From Bacteroidota bacterium (GTDB taxonomy: Bacteria; Bacteroidota; Bacteroidia; Flavobacteriales; Flavobacteriaceae), in contig JAHZIZ010000035.1 of assembly GCA_022601215.1 (NCBI GenBank), forward strand, positions 1 through 13,244: DNA of 13,244 nucleotides. The letters run 5' to 3'. Below the pieces are notes generated by a model that was not told where the DNA came from, did no database searches, and saw only the letters and a list, made by a program, of their open reading frames with translations. Every line of letters begins with the position of its first letter. Positions within the stretch are counted from its first letter, which is position 1. A program made the position numbers and the translations under genes. Of the stretch, positions 1 to 8,434 are shown piece by piece.

Positions 1-760
1 CACAGTTTTTCTTGTCCCCTAATTCCTCATTTCTTATCCAACCATTTTTAAGTATCGGTCCACTAAAAACATCATTGGTCGTTTCCCCCAACTCCAAAAG
101 TTCGTCATAACCATATTGAGGAACACTGGGAAAAATAAAATCATTTATGCACTCCTGAAGTTGCTCCAATAAGTGTCCTAAGCCATTAATAGTCTCAATA
201 TCAATGCGTCCTGACAAAGAGCAAGCTTTAGAGGATAAAGGCTGGGGTAATAAAAATGACTCCGATAAATTTCGAGCTGTATTCAATAAATAGAATACCT
301 CATCTGGCAGGGATTCAATAGCCTTCGTATTGGTAAGGCTTGGTTTTTTTAGAAAGTAGGTTCTGTACACCCCATTTAAAGAACAACATCCCTTCTTGAC
401 TGGTGTAATAATAACGTTCTTCACACCGTCAATACCATCTATCACGTACTTTCTATAATCAACAATTGTAATTGGTGTGGTAGTAAGAATTCCATCGGGG
501 TGATAAAACTGATGCTTAACTTTCAATCTATTATCCTTGTCTGTGAGGATGTCTTTAACTGGAAAATCATTGCAATATCCAAGCTCCGTTAGCGCATAGC
601 ACAATTGATCTAAAATAGTAACTCCTGGGTCTGAAGTATTAAGATTGGTCCACTCATTTCCACTTATCGCTTGAATATATGCCAACCCCTCTTCCTTCAG
701 CAAGCGAAAATTCTGGCTAATAGGTAATTCTGTGTCTACTATGTAATAAGCCTTACTCAT
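1..760 (-). CDS. Afp12-like baseplate wedge protein, N-terminal part (runs off the window)
   Basis: I translated this frame by hand from the ATG at 760-758; it stays open for 253 codons to the window edge, so the C-terminus is missing. Residues about 42-62 contain NTSDPGVTILDQLCYALTEL, which resembles the 'DPGVTLLEL.AY' signature near the N-terminus of gp6/gp7-type wedge proteins in contractile injection systems (baseplate J family, Afp11/Afp12). Its family role is to form, with the Afp11-like protein, the wedges around the spike hub that trigger sheath contraction. The start overlaps the stop of the Afp11-like gene by four bases (ATGA), which implies translational coupling and the usual afp11-afp12 order. 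No signal peptide or membrane segment is seen. The family call is firm; the exact Afp12 equivalence rests mainly on position. Confidence 0.85.
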   Translation of the reverse strand, partial: MSKAYYIVDTELPISQNFRLLKEEGLAYIQAISGNEWTNLNTSDPGVTILDQLCYALTELGYCNDFPVKDILTDKDNRLKVKHQFYHPDGILTTTPITIVDYRKYVIDGIDGVKNVIITPVKKGCCSLNGVYRTYFLKKPSLTNTKAIESLPDEVFYLLNTARNLSESFLLPQPLSSKACSLSGRIDIETINGLGHLLEQLQECINDFIFPSVPQYGYDELLELGETTNDVFSGPILKNGWIRNEELGDKKNC

Positions 761-3700
761 TGAGCTGTTTTAAAGGTTATTTGATCATAAAACTGAGAAG
801 ACACAAATAGGGAGCCCTTTCTCGGAGTAATAACCTGAACATTTTTATCTATAACGGTACAAGTACTACCATCTTCACTAAGGATATAGGTAAGAAAACT
901 AACATCTGTCACCTCTAAAACAGCATCAATGTTCTTTATTAATTCAATAATTTGATGTGTATTTATTGGGGTGTCAATGGAAACCTGTGATTCATCACTT
1001 TTTATCCAAGGAGAAAGAAAAAGATCCAGTGAATGACCAATTCTTTGCTGAATTTGCATTTCATCAAGTCCACTGCTTATTGTAACATTTAGATTGACCA
1101 CCACAAATTCTAAGTTGAAATTGGACACAGTTATTTCAGAAAAAGGTGATGAATTCTCATTCACAAAATTGTGTATTTCGCTTTCAGTGCATGTACTAAC
1201 CAATGGCGTAAAAGCATTGGGATCTGTCCAATCGTCAAATTCCTTTACAACGTAAACTGTAGTCACTTCGGAAATAGAATTGTAGCTTGTCTTACAATAG
1301 TATACATCGAGGAATTTTTGTTTTATCATTCTGAAGTAATCTTCAGAAGTACGTAGTCTACCTTTTGTCTTAAGTCGTGTACTTACACGCCTATTCATCA
1401 TTTTTTTGGTTTCCGCAGCTGTTCCACCGTAGGAAGGAAAAGGCTGTACCACTGAAGTAATCTGAGGCACTGCAGTATATGTTTTGGTAATGACATTGCT
1501 TTCTATTTTAGGTTTGGTCTTAAGCTTTACATAGGACGTCCCCGCTCTTGTTACTTGTATTCCATTTGTTGTTAGAAATGCAGTTTCGGCATAAGCATTC
1601 GCCTTTACTACCGAGATTGAAAACCAGTATCTATTTGAAGGCATTACAACTCCACCCGTTGTGATATTTTCTTCGGTATTAATTTTTATAATCCCCGGAC
1701 AGCTAAAATTGTTCGTCCCATCGGACAGCACATTTAATTTCTTCCATCCATTTGTACTTAAATACGAATAATTCAAGTTATTTAAGTCCTCTCTTGTGTT
1801 ACCAAGCTGACGAGCCAATTCGAAATAAAGATTAATTTCTCCAGGAGCAACAAGATTTTCAAATCCAATAAAAAGAGATCCATTATACTTAAAAGAAGGA
1901 AACAATATAACTCCATTTCTAGCCGATTGATCACTGTTTATTGAATCATCTATATTGGGTATATACGCTGTATCATTGGCCGAACTATCATAACTCATAT
2001 AATTTTGAAAAAGCGAATACGAAAAACATTGAATGGGATAACCTCCGGGCACTCCATCTAATTCATACTGAATGGTGGCGCTGTATTTAGCGGTAAATGC
2101 ATTTACCGTAGGTATATAGGGAGGGTTTGGTGACGGCTCTAACGTTGCCGTACTGGTTGTTGGTCTTGAAATCGATGCAGCATTGTATAGAGAAACGGCC
2201 GATACAACCTTGGCGTATAAATCACCCCCAAATCCGCTAGGAGGTCCAAACAGAGACATTTTCATAAACCCAGCCATACTCTTATCCGAATATTTTAAAT
2301 CCAAATTTTGGATGTTAGGCATCACATAGGATGGCACTTGTGTAGCCTTAAGAGACGAAAGATTCTCATTAGATTGTTGATAACAAAAGAAGCTATAGGC
2401 GTTGAGTTCATTATCCGCAACCGTATCGCCACTTCCGGTTCCCGTTCCATACATAAGAAGTGAATCATCATTCTTAGAGTCAGTCGACATAGTCGCACCT
2501 TCATCATAATTTGTGCAAGTAGTAATCTCACCCTGAGAAATATCACAAGTCTGTTTTACAAAATCTACATCAAACTTACTCCATGTTCCACCTTCTAGTC
2601 GGCGAAAATCCACTCTAAACGCAGTATTATTATATGTTGTTTCATTCTCATCATCCTTGTCCTGACTGCTACCCAAAGATGTTAACCAATGCCAAAATCC
2701 TCCATCATCAACCTTAACCGTATCGTAAATGTGATCCAAATACTTATTATACTGATTGTAATAATTTGAAAAATCTTTGGTATCTGGTAATTTATCCCAT
2801 TCGTATTGAATTACTAAATAGTTGAATGGTTTGCTAAAAATTTCCGAACTCCCTATGATAAAATTACTGCTAACATCTGGTGCAGATCCGAACAACTTAA
2901 AAGGTTTTGCCGTACTTAAAGATCCTTGATCATTATACAATTGAAAGGACTTAAGTTTATCAACTTCAACATCAATTTGAATAGTTTTTATAACGGGAGG
3001 CTGCGAAAGACTATAAAATTGGTCAAAGGCTATTTTAAACATAGGCCAAGAGCAGTCCAAGCCATCAGGATTCGTTTTAAATGCCTCAATACTCGCTTCA
3101 GAAGCGTCAATGTTAAAGGTAAGAACACATTGTTCTGAAATTTCATTCTTTTCGCACGGCACTTTATCCTGTAGCGGAATTTCTAACCAATTCGTTTCAG
3201 TACTAAAATAAAACTTTCCATAAGTGAATACATTGAAATTAATCGCTTCGGTAAATGTAAGGGTTAGAGTCACTTTTCGCTTGCCCTCTTTTAAAAGCAG
3301 CATAGGAGATCCAAATGCAAGTCCCATTGAAGACGCCTTATCATTAGCGTTGTCTCCAGCACCAAATGTTGACCAAGTTTGCATTTTCCCATTTGCATCT
3401 TTTTTAACTTTTGCTGTATCGGGTATTTTTTTAAGTAGTAGTTTCGAATATCCCTTCGTGTCCTTAGGGGCATACAATGTATATACATCGGTAATGGCCG
3501 CGGGATTTAAATTTGTTTCTCCTTCAGATTCAAAAAGGATAGGATTTTTATCCTTATCCAAACCAGCATCAAATAAAGTTCCCTCAAGCAGCTCAAACTC
3601 CTCAGTTGTTTTAGCTAAATTGGCCGCAATTAATACCGTATCGGGTGATGCCACATTTGGGCGTTGCTTTAAAATATCCCGATAATAAAATTTGAGATGT

Positions 3701-4554
3701 TTTTTGGCAATAGCATTTAACTGCTGTTGTTGAATCTCTAATAAATTTACAAACACTCTCAAAAGGACAGTATCTGGAAATTTGGATTGCTCTTTTTTTA
3801 GTTGATTAAATTCCTTTACCGAATACAGCACACTTTTCTTTAAAAAGTCAAAAAGTTTATCTCCCACCATCGTGAGTGAAGCATATATATTACTTAATGG
3901 AATATCTTTCAGACTTTCAAAAGTTTTATCTGGAGTTATAAGCTCTAGCACTTTCCAATATGGACCTACATTTTTTCCTTCTTTCCATATTTTTTCATCA
4001 TACGATTCAAACTCTTTATAAATTACAGGAGATAACATCTTTATGGAATGATCGATTATCAGTTGATCCTGCAAACCTAATATTGCCCAGAAATACGGAC
4101 TGTAATCAAACTTAATTCCATCAATTACATATTTTTTTAGATCGTACTTCTTGTCTGTGTTTTGCATATAATAGGTCCATCTTTCAATCTGTTTGAAGAT
4201 TCCTATTAATTGATCAATGAGTTGTCCAATGGTGTTCTTCGTGTCTTCATCATCAGCAGCTATATTTTTATCAAAAATGAAGTCCAATTTCTGACAAGTA
4301 TCCAAGTAAAGTCCATGCATATCTGCATACTTTGTTTTTGAAATATACGCCAAGAGAAATATGGGATCTTTTAACAGAAAAGGAATCCAATTACCATGTT
4401 GTTTATTGTCTCGATCGTAAAAATTGATAACAGATGCATATTTGACCAAAAAGTTTAAGCGATCCATCTCACTTCTTCCGTCAATCAATGATTTTCCCGG
4501 AATTAGAGACTTCTCTATTATACGTAATGCTTTATTTTGATCAATTGTCATCAT
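757..4554 (-). CDS. Afp11-like baseplate wedge protein (gp6/baseplate J type), unusually large
   Basis: This 1265-residue protein is the largest product here and is probably a main wedge component of the eCIS baseplate. Residues about 268-355 carry an Afp11-like stretch (LN-x4-KHLKFYYRDIL, then PDTVLIAANLAKT and LLEGTLFDAG). Residues from about 1050 carry RRVSTRLKTKGRLRTSEDY followed by a beta/alpha segment, as in the C-terminal baseplate-J-like part of Afp11 homologues. Residues 1-260 are predicted helical by eye. About 380-1040 is a long, mostly beta stretch rich in Ser, Thr, Asn and Tyr without a motif I recognise. From memory, characterised Afp11/Pvc11 proteins are shorter, so the middle looks like an expansion; AlgoCIS is known for massive baseplate extensions that form a cage. 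Two ATGs stand in tandem at 4554 and 4551 and either could start translation. The gene starts 5 bases after the gp25-like stop. Confidence 0.9.
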   Translation of the reverse strand: MMTIDQNKALRIIEKSLIPGKSLIDGRSEMDRLNFLVKYASVINFYDRDNKQHGNWIPFLLKDPIFLLAYISKTKYADMHGLYLDTCQKLDFIFDKNIAADDEDTKNTIGQLIDQLIGIFKQIERWTYYMQNTDKKYDLKKYVIDGIKFDYSPYFWAILGLQDQLIIDHSIKMLSPVIYKEFESYDEKIWKEGKNVGPYWKVLELITPDKTFESLKDIPLSNIYASLTMVGDKLFDFLKKSVLYSVKEFNQLKKEQSKFPDTVLLRVFVNLLEIQQQQLNAIAKKHLKFYYRDILKQRPNVASPDTVLIAANLAKTTEEFELLEGTLFDAGLDKDKNPILFESEGETNLNPAAITDVYTLYAPKDTKGYSKLLLKKIPDTAKVKKDANGKMQTWSTFGAGDNANDKASSMGLAFGSPMLLLKEGKRKVTLTLTFTEAINFNVFTYGKFYFSTETNWLEIPLQDKVPCEKNEISEQCVLTFNIDASEASIEAFKTNPDGLDCSWPMFKIAFDQFYSLSQPPVIKTIQIDVEVDKLKSFQLYNDQGSLSTAKPFKLFGSAPDVSSNFIIGSSEIFSKPFNYLVIQYEWDKLPDTKDFSNYYNQYNKYLDHIYDTVKVDDGGFWHWLTSLGSSQDKDDENETTYNNTAFRVDFRRLEGGTWSKFDVDFVKQTCDISQGEITTCTNYDEGATMSTDSKNDDSLLMYGTGTGSGDTVADNELNAYSFFCYQQSNENLSSLKATQVPSYVMPNIQNLDLKYSDKSMAGFMKMSLFGPPSGFGGDLYAKVVSAVSLYNAASISRPTTSTATLEPSPNPPYIPTVNAFTAKYSATIQYELDGVPGGYPIQCFSYSLFQNYMSYDSSANDTAYIPNIDDSINSDQSARNGVILFPSFKYNGSLFIGFENLVAPGEINLYFELARQLGNTREDLNNLNYSYLSTNGWKKLNVLSDGTNNFSCPGIIKINTEENITTGGVVMPSNRYWFSISVVKANAYAETAFLTTNGIQVTRAGTSYVKLKTKPKIESNVITKTYTAVPQITSVVQPFPSYGGTAAETKKMMNRRVSTRLKTKGRLRTSEDYFRMIKQKFLDVYYCKTSYNSISEVTTVYVVKEFDDWTDPNAFTPLVSTCTESEIHNFVNENSSPFSEITVSNFNLEFVVVNLNVTISSGLDEMQIQQRIGHSLDLFLSPWIKSDESQVSIDTPINTHQIIELIKNIDAVLEVTDVSFLTYILSEDGSTCTVIDKNVQVITPRKGSLFVSSQFYDQITFKTAQ

Positions 4555-4559
4555 TGTTA

Positions 4560-4985
4560 TTAACTGCCTGTTTTTTCTTTTATATTAAATGGGAAAACAT
4601 AATTATATCTAGTATTTGTTTGATTAAAAATATACGCAATGGTTACTGACACTATTCCGTTTTGAACATCTGTAAATACTACTGTCACTTCTTTTACTTT
4701 AATTCTTGGCTCATTAAGTAGTAATGTAGTCTTCACGGTATCTACAATGCGTCCTTTTAAAGTCGCATTCATCTTTTTAAACATAAATTGATGCAACCCA
4801 GCACCAAAAGATGGTTCCATTATTCGATCGCCCAGATGGGTCTGTAGGATAATATCTATGTTATCATTGATGTTATTTTCATATTGGTTTACTTGTAACA
4901 AGCTATTTCCAGCTGAAAATGTCACCGGAAACGCCCATCCTGAGCCCAGAAAATGATTTTGTCGTTTATCTAATTTTTTATCCAC
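4560..4985 (-). CDS. gp25-like baseplate wedge protein (Afp9-like, GTG start)
   Basis: A 141-residue protein of the gp25/TssE family, part of the inner wedge that nucleates sheath assembly onto the baseplate. The family pattern is clear: FLGSGWAFP near residue 13, a helix with DIILQTHLGDRIMEPSFGAG (about 44-63), and LLLNEPRIKV (about 88-97), which includes the conserved EPR core motif. The start is GTG at 4985-4983; no ATG occurs between the upstream stop region and the conserved FLGSGW segment, so GTG is the only reasonable initiator. The gene overlaps the 3' end of the PAAR gene by 8 bases, so it is probably translated by coupling. In Serratia afp the gp25-like gene comes before the PAAR gene; here the order is reversed. 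Confidence 0.93.
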   Translation of the reverse strand: MDKKLDKRQNHFLGSGWAFPVTFSAGNSLLQVNQYENNINDNIDIILQTHLGDRIMEPSFGAGLHQFMFKKMNATLKGRIVDTVKTTLLLNEPRIKVKEVTVVFTDVQNGIVSVTIAYIFNQTNTRYNYVFPFNIKEKTGS

Positions 4986-5277
4986 CTATTTCTACAGTTA
5001 CATCGCCTAAAACTATTTCTCCACCATGAGCGGTTGAATCACCCATCCTTGCCGCTGGTACGCCTCCAATTAGTACCGTAGCGGATCCCATAACAATACT
5101 ATCTGGGGGGCCAACACAAACTAACATATCACCAACTCTTGCCGCAGGTAAGCCTCCAATTAAGACTGTTGGCTCTCCAGGTCCCACTACTGGACCTCCC
5201 ACATGAGGGATGGGTACCACAGCTGGAGTCTGCATAGGGCATTCATGAAAATCGGTAAGTCTGGCTGCTGGTGGCAT
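4978..5277 (-). CDS. PAAR-domain spike tip protein (Afp10-like)
   Basis: A 99-residue, Gly/Pro/Val-rich protein that matches a stand-alone PAAR domain, the sharp metal-stabilised cone capping the VgrG-type spike. Three PAAR-type motifs are visible: PPAARLTD at the N-terminus, LPAARVGD at about 43-50 and VPAARMGD at about 73-80. Candidate zinc ligands are His11, His25, Cys54 and His84, the three-His one-Cys set known for PAAR proteins. The length is near the minimum for the fold and there is no C-terminal toxin extension, so this tip pierces but carries no cargo of its own. It lies 5 bases after the VgrG-like stop and overlaps the gp25-like gene by 8 bases. Confidence 0.95.
   Translation of the reverse strand: MPPAARLTDFHECPMQTPAVVPIPHVGGPVVGPGEPTVLIGGLPAARVGDMLVCVGPPDSIVMGSATVLIGGVPAARMGDSTAHGGEIVLGDVTVEIGG
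5048..5169 (-). repeat. internal imperfect direct repeat in the PAAR gene
   Basis: Two 32-base stretches, 5048-5079 and 5138-5169, are similar and offset by exactly 90 bases. They encode the two TVLIGG-x-PAAR units 30 residues apart. This is the normal internal repetition of the PAAR fold seen at the DNA level, not a mobile or regulatory element. Confidence 0.8.
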
Positions 5278-5282
5278 ATTTT

Positions 5283-7082
5283 TTAGTTTATCATTATCAT
5301 TCCACTATTAATCGTCAACTCGGCACTACTATTTATTTGTGCAGTCTCACCGCCGTTTACTGAATATTGAGTATCCGCAGTTGTTTTTACATTCATACCA
5401 CTCGTACTCACATCACCTGTTGAGGACTCAATGGTAACTCCCTGATCTCCTTTTAGCGTAAGCGATTGACTTGCTTCAATACTGATGTCTTTTTCACTCT
5501 TCATGACAATCCCACTGTCAGACATTACTATGCTGTTGTTATTCTGGTCTTCGATACTAATTTGTTTGTCCTTGTCACTTAGAATGACAGTATTCTTCTC
5601 TGGCGTTGTAATGGTTAGCACCTTGTTTTCATCATCAAATTCCAAATAGATCCCCGACTTCGATACTATGGCTTTCATGCTATTTTTTTCATTGGGGTTT
5701 AGCCCTTCGAATGGTTTAACCTTATCACTACTATATAGACTTCCTAGAATAATTGGAAACCTTGGATCTTCATTTAAAAACCCAATGATGACTTCATCTC
5801 CCACTTCGGGTAAAAAAAACACACCTGCACCATTGGTAGAATAAAAGTTGGTCAATCGTGCCCATATTCCTTCTCCATTTTGATCGAATAGAGGAACATC
5901 CACAAGAATTCTAAATTGATTGTCAGGGTCTTCATACATTTTTTTAACGGTACCATTAAACAATCCACGAGCGCCTGGAAGTAAACCAGATGCAGGTGGA
6001 GCCATAACATTTGGTTCTTCCGTAAACCAAATATTTGACAATCCAATATGAGTTAGAGTAGTCCATCTTCCATTTTCAATAGTGTGTATCACCCTCGAAA
6101 TAAGGTGATCTCCATTAAAACGATCCCCTAATCCCGCCAATGTGATATATTTAGCAGGGTCTACTTCCGAAGTACCTCGAAATCGAGCGGTTCCTTGAAT
6201 TTTAGCAAACTCACTTTTTATTAAAGCCGCTTTCGACCAATTGGTAAGGTCGCTCTGTTCCAATGGTGCAGATGTTTGTAAGACATAATCTGAAAGTCCA
6301 ACCACTTCGGACAAGGTTTTGGAAGATAGATTCCCCGGGCCAGCATAATCATTACTGCTCTCTCCATCTGTAATTTCCTGAGATTTATAATCCCAGGTAC
6401 TTGCCTTGGCCGCACCAAGTTGGGAGATCGCATCTAAATCTGCATTAAACTCCAATAGATTATTTCCATACTCAAGTTCCAAGACAGAAGTTGTATCATC
6501 ATTGGGTTTTTGAATGGACAATGTTCCATTAATGGTGGTAACTATCATTCCATTTGCTTCGGCTCTGGCTAACACATAGTCCCAGTCCGTCGTATAATAC
6601 TGAACTTGTTGAGGCCATTCTGTAGTTGTTGTGGATACCGATGTCGTCATGTCTGAGTACTTCCCTAAAATGGATGACATGATATCGCTATCAGTTTTAT
6701 TAGAGAATGTAAGACTCTTTCTTCCAACGGTCATTTTAACCGCAACATCTCTGCATTCAATGATCAATGCCGATCCTAATAATTCATCTATTCTAATCGT
6801 TTGACCTGTAATAATACCTTTAAAAATGGTCGAATTTTTAGTGTCGTATCCAGCTTCTATGACCACTTCATCCCCAGGAATAAACGTACTAGATGAACTC
6901 GCCTCAAAAGTGCCCTTCGTCACATCACCGTCTATGACGGTAATTCTCGCTGTCGCTATCCGGTTAACAGCTTTATCCACCATTATGGACAAAACTCGCG
7001 TTTCGTCTGGAATAGTAGTGCCTCCAACCTTTACAGAAAAAGTAGTGAGTCCTCCAGTAGCTATTTCAGTCGAGGCGCTCAT
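5283..7082 (-). CDS. VgrG-like spike protein (Afp8-like, gp27-gp5 fusion)
   Basis: A 599-residue hub and spike protein; a trimer would form the central needle below the tube. Residues about 1-360 fit the gp27-like hub, with the beta-rich start, TFIPGDEVVIEAGYD (66-80) and an IFKGIITGQT strand pair (86-95). Residues about 372-450 form the gp5-type OB fold: GLFNGTVKKMYEDPDNQFRI, then FLPEVGDEVIIGFLNEDPRF and ILGSLYSS. Residues about 478-599 are a run of short beta repeats (VLTITTPEKNTVILSDKD, ISIEASQSLTLKGDQGVTIE) that fits the triple-stranded beta-helix. No lysozyme domain or C-terminal effector extension is present; it ends NSGMIMIN. It overlaps the LysM gene by four bases (ATGA) and is followed by the PAAR tip gene. 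Confidence 0.95.
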   Translation of the reverse strand: MSASTEIATGGLTTFSVKVGGTTIPDETRVLSIMVDKAVNRIATARITVIDGDVTKGTFEASSSSTFIPGDEVVIEAGYDTKNSTIFKGIITGQTIRIDELLGSALIIECRDVAVKMTVGRKSLTFSNKTDSDIMSSILGKYSDMTTSVSTTTTEWPQQVQYYTTDWDYVLARAEANGMIVTTINGTLSIQKPNDDTTSVLELEYGNNLLEFNADLDAISQLGAAKASTWDYKSQEITDGESSNDYAGPGNLSSKTLSEVVGLSDYVLQTSAPLEQSDLTNWSKAALIKSEFAKIQGTARFRGTSEVDPAKYITLAGLGDRFNGDHLISRVIHTIENGRWTTLTHIGLSNIWFTEEPNVMAPPASGLLPGARGLFNGTVKKMYEDPDNQFRILVDVPLFDQNGEGIWARLTNFYSTNGAGVFFLPEVGDEVIIGFLNEDPRFPIILGSLYSSDKVKPFEGLNPNEKNSMKAIVSKSGIYLEFDDENKVLTITTPEKNTVILSDKDKQISIEDQNNNSIVMSDSGIVMKSEKDISIEASQSLTLKGDQGVTIESSTGDVSTSGMNVKTTADTQYSVNGGETAQINSSAELTINSGMIMIN

Positions 7083-7774
7083 GATGTTGGTTGAATTATG
7101 GGAGGAAAGACTAGCTGCTCTCCTGGATCCAAATTTCTAAATTTATTAAGGGAATTATACTTGGCTACTTGTACATAATATGTAGGATCATTCCAAACAT
7201 TTACACATAATTGAGGTAGTGTATCACCGTGAGTTGTTGTAACCAAATGGCTAACATCTGGGGATTCGTCGCCTTCCTCTTTTTTTACATTAGATGGAGA
7301 AATATACTCTCCAAAACTCAAAGATATTTTCGCTCTTAATGGACTTCCGTCGGGTTTAAACAGTGTATAGGTTGTATCAAAGGTTTTAAGGACACTGTTA
7401 AACATTAAATTATCTCCCCATTGAATTTTCACATAATTAGGTCGGTGAATTTCCCCGTTATAAGTGAATACCACGCTCTCTAAGTTGGCAATTTCAGTTT
7501 TCATGTCTAAGCGGTCGGAATCTACAATTCCTGTGCAGTCAATAACAATATCGAAACTCAAAACATCATTAGGTGTATCTTTATAAGGTTGAGAAGGAGC
7601 CATCGAACCAGGTTCGACCTCCTCTTCGCTATAATCAATTTTTCTTGACCATTTAATTGATTCCGGATTAATCATAACCTTATATTCATCAGGTTTTTCC
7701 GAAACTTTGGTTAGAAAGTTTTCATCTTTATAACCAGTCAGTATTAATGGTAAAAGTTCATTTGAATTACTCAT
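7079..7774 (-). CDS. LysM-domain tube-baseplate adaptor (Afp7-like, CIS tube protein family)
   Basis: A 231-residue protein with two parts. Residues about 1-160 resemble the N-terminal region of Afp7-type 'CIS tube' proteins, including INPESIKWSRKIDY (35-48) and VKIQWGDNLMFNSVLKTF (115-132). Residues about 176-226 form a LysM-like domain (HGDTLPQLC, VAKYNSLNKF, LDPGEQLVFPP). In Afp/PVC the equivalent protein sits at the interface of tube, spike hub and wedge, like T4 gp53, and the LysM fold serves as an assembly domain rather than for peptidoglycan binding. The ATG at 7774 lies one base after the DUF5908 stop, and the C-terminus overlaps the VgrG-like gene. No signal peptide is visible, consistent with cytoplasmic assembly. 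Confidence 0.92.
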   Translation of the reverse strand: MSNSNELLPLILTGYKDENFLTKVSEKPDEYKVMINPESIKWSRKIDYSEEEVEPGSMAPSQPYKDTPNDVLSFDIVIDCTGIVDSDRLDMKTEIANLESVVFTYNGEIHRPNYVKIQWGDNLMFNSVLKTFDTTYTLFKPDGSPLRAKISLSFGEYISPSNVKKEEGDESPDVSHLVTTTHGDTLPQLCVNVWNDPTYYVQVAKYNSLNKFRNLDPGEQLVFPPIIQPTS

Positions 7775-7775
7775 A

Positions 7776-7946
7776 TTAACGCTTATAAGCGCTTCTCCTA
7801 GTGTGTTCTATAATTAATTTTTTACACTCTTGAAGCAGTTGTTTTTTTATTTTTCGAAGTTCATCTCGAGGTATTTCCGTCATATCCGAAGGTTGACTAG
7901 ATCGGATTTCAGTTTTTATAACAAGTTCTCGTATTTCTATTGGCAT
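7776..7946 (-). CDS. small DUF5908 family protein in the Afp6 position
   Basis: I translated this 56-residue frame by hand. It begins MPIEIRELVIKTEIRSSQ and ends EHTRRSAYKR. The opening MPIEIRELVIK matches what I know as DUF5908, a family of very short proteins found beside contractile tail genes in Bacteroidota. A beta strand (about 3-12), a polar linker and a long basic helix (about 28-50, DELRKIKKQLLQECKKLI) can be expected. It is a real gene by context: its ATG overlaps the tube stop by one base (TAATG), its TAA lies one base before the LysM gene start, and it is the only thing that explains this interval. In Serratia afp the slot between afp5 and afp7 holds the small afp6. The function is not established by the sequence; a small adaptor or lumen plug near the tube base is a guess. 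Confidence 0.88.
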   Translation of the reverse strand: MPIEIRELVIKTEIRSSQPSDMTEIPRDELRKIKKQLLQECKKLIIEHTRRSAYKR

Positions 7947-8434
7947 TATTTTGATTTAAAGAGTCCTGAATAGTCAGTGCTTTTAGATACCTTGAAAAAA
8001 GTATATGCTAATTCTATGGTTTCTATAACTACCTCATTTCCTGTTGATTTAAAATCTGATATACTGTATTTCACAGGATAAGCTCCAGCGAAAGTCCATT
8101 GCATTAACGGATCATTCTGCTCGTCTAATAAGCTTAAAATGACCTCTTTCTCGGGTACGATTGTTAATACCAAACCCTGATCCAATGTATTTGCACACCA
8201 ATTCATAAGTTTCGATCCTACCGGTATGATAGCCCTTTTAAGAACTAGATTCTGACTTACGGAGCCGGTGGGGAGTTTATACTTAAAATTATTCTCTCCC
8301 CCACAGACGACCTCTTCAACATTTAGTTCTTTAGAAAGACCCGAAACCTCCTGAAAGGCAGAATCTTCCCCTTGAAATGAAAGCTCGAATCGGAAACCAA
8401 CTGGATATACCGTATAATCAGCTGGATTTGCCAT
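7946..8434 (-). CDS. second inner tube protein (Afp5-like, T4 gp19 family)
   Basis: A 162-residue tube-fold protein of the gp19/Hcp-like family. Signature stretches are VGFRFELSFQGEDSAFQEVS, then LPTGSVSQNLVLKRAI, LLDEQNDPLMQWTFAGAYP and FKSTGNEVVIETIELAYTFF. It is paralogous to the preceding tube gene but diverged, with an extra loop after the EVSG turn (VCGGENNFKYKLP). That fits an Afp5-type tube initiator, which lies between the main tube and the spike hub and makes specialised contacts. I chose the ATG at 8434; an in-frame TTG at 8443 would add three residues. With the ATG, the gene overlaps the first tube gene by 17 bases in another frame, and its stop shares one base with the DUF5908 start. 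Confidence 0.93.
   Translation of the reverse strand: MANPADYTVYPVGFRFELSFQGEDSAFQEVSGLSKELNVEEVVCGGENNFKYKLPTGSVSQNLVLKRAIIPVGSKLMNWCANTLDQGLVLTIVPEKEVILSLLDEQNDPLMQWTFAGAYPVKYSISDFKSTGNEVVIETIELAYTFFKVSKSTDYSGLFKSK

Noticed and set aside
3224..3685. Open plus-strand frame of 153 codons
   Set aside because: It lies wholly antisense to the Afp11-like gene, resembles no family and has no operon context; long shadow frames are expected opposite a 3.8-kb gene.
5048..5169. Direct repeats in the PAAR gene as a mobile or CRISPR-like element
   Set aside because: The 90-base offset is in frame and encodes the repeated PAAR unit of a single protein.
6826..7140. Open plus-strand frame of 104 codons
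   Set aside because: Antisense to the VgrG N-terminus and the end of the LysM gene; no support.
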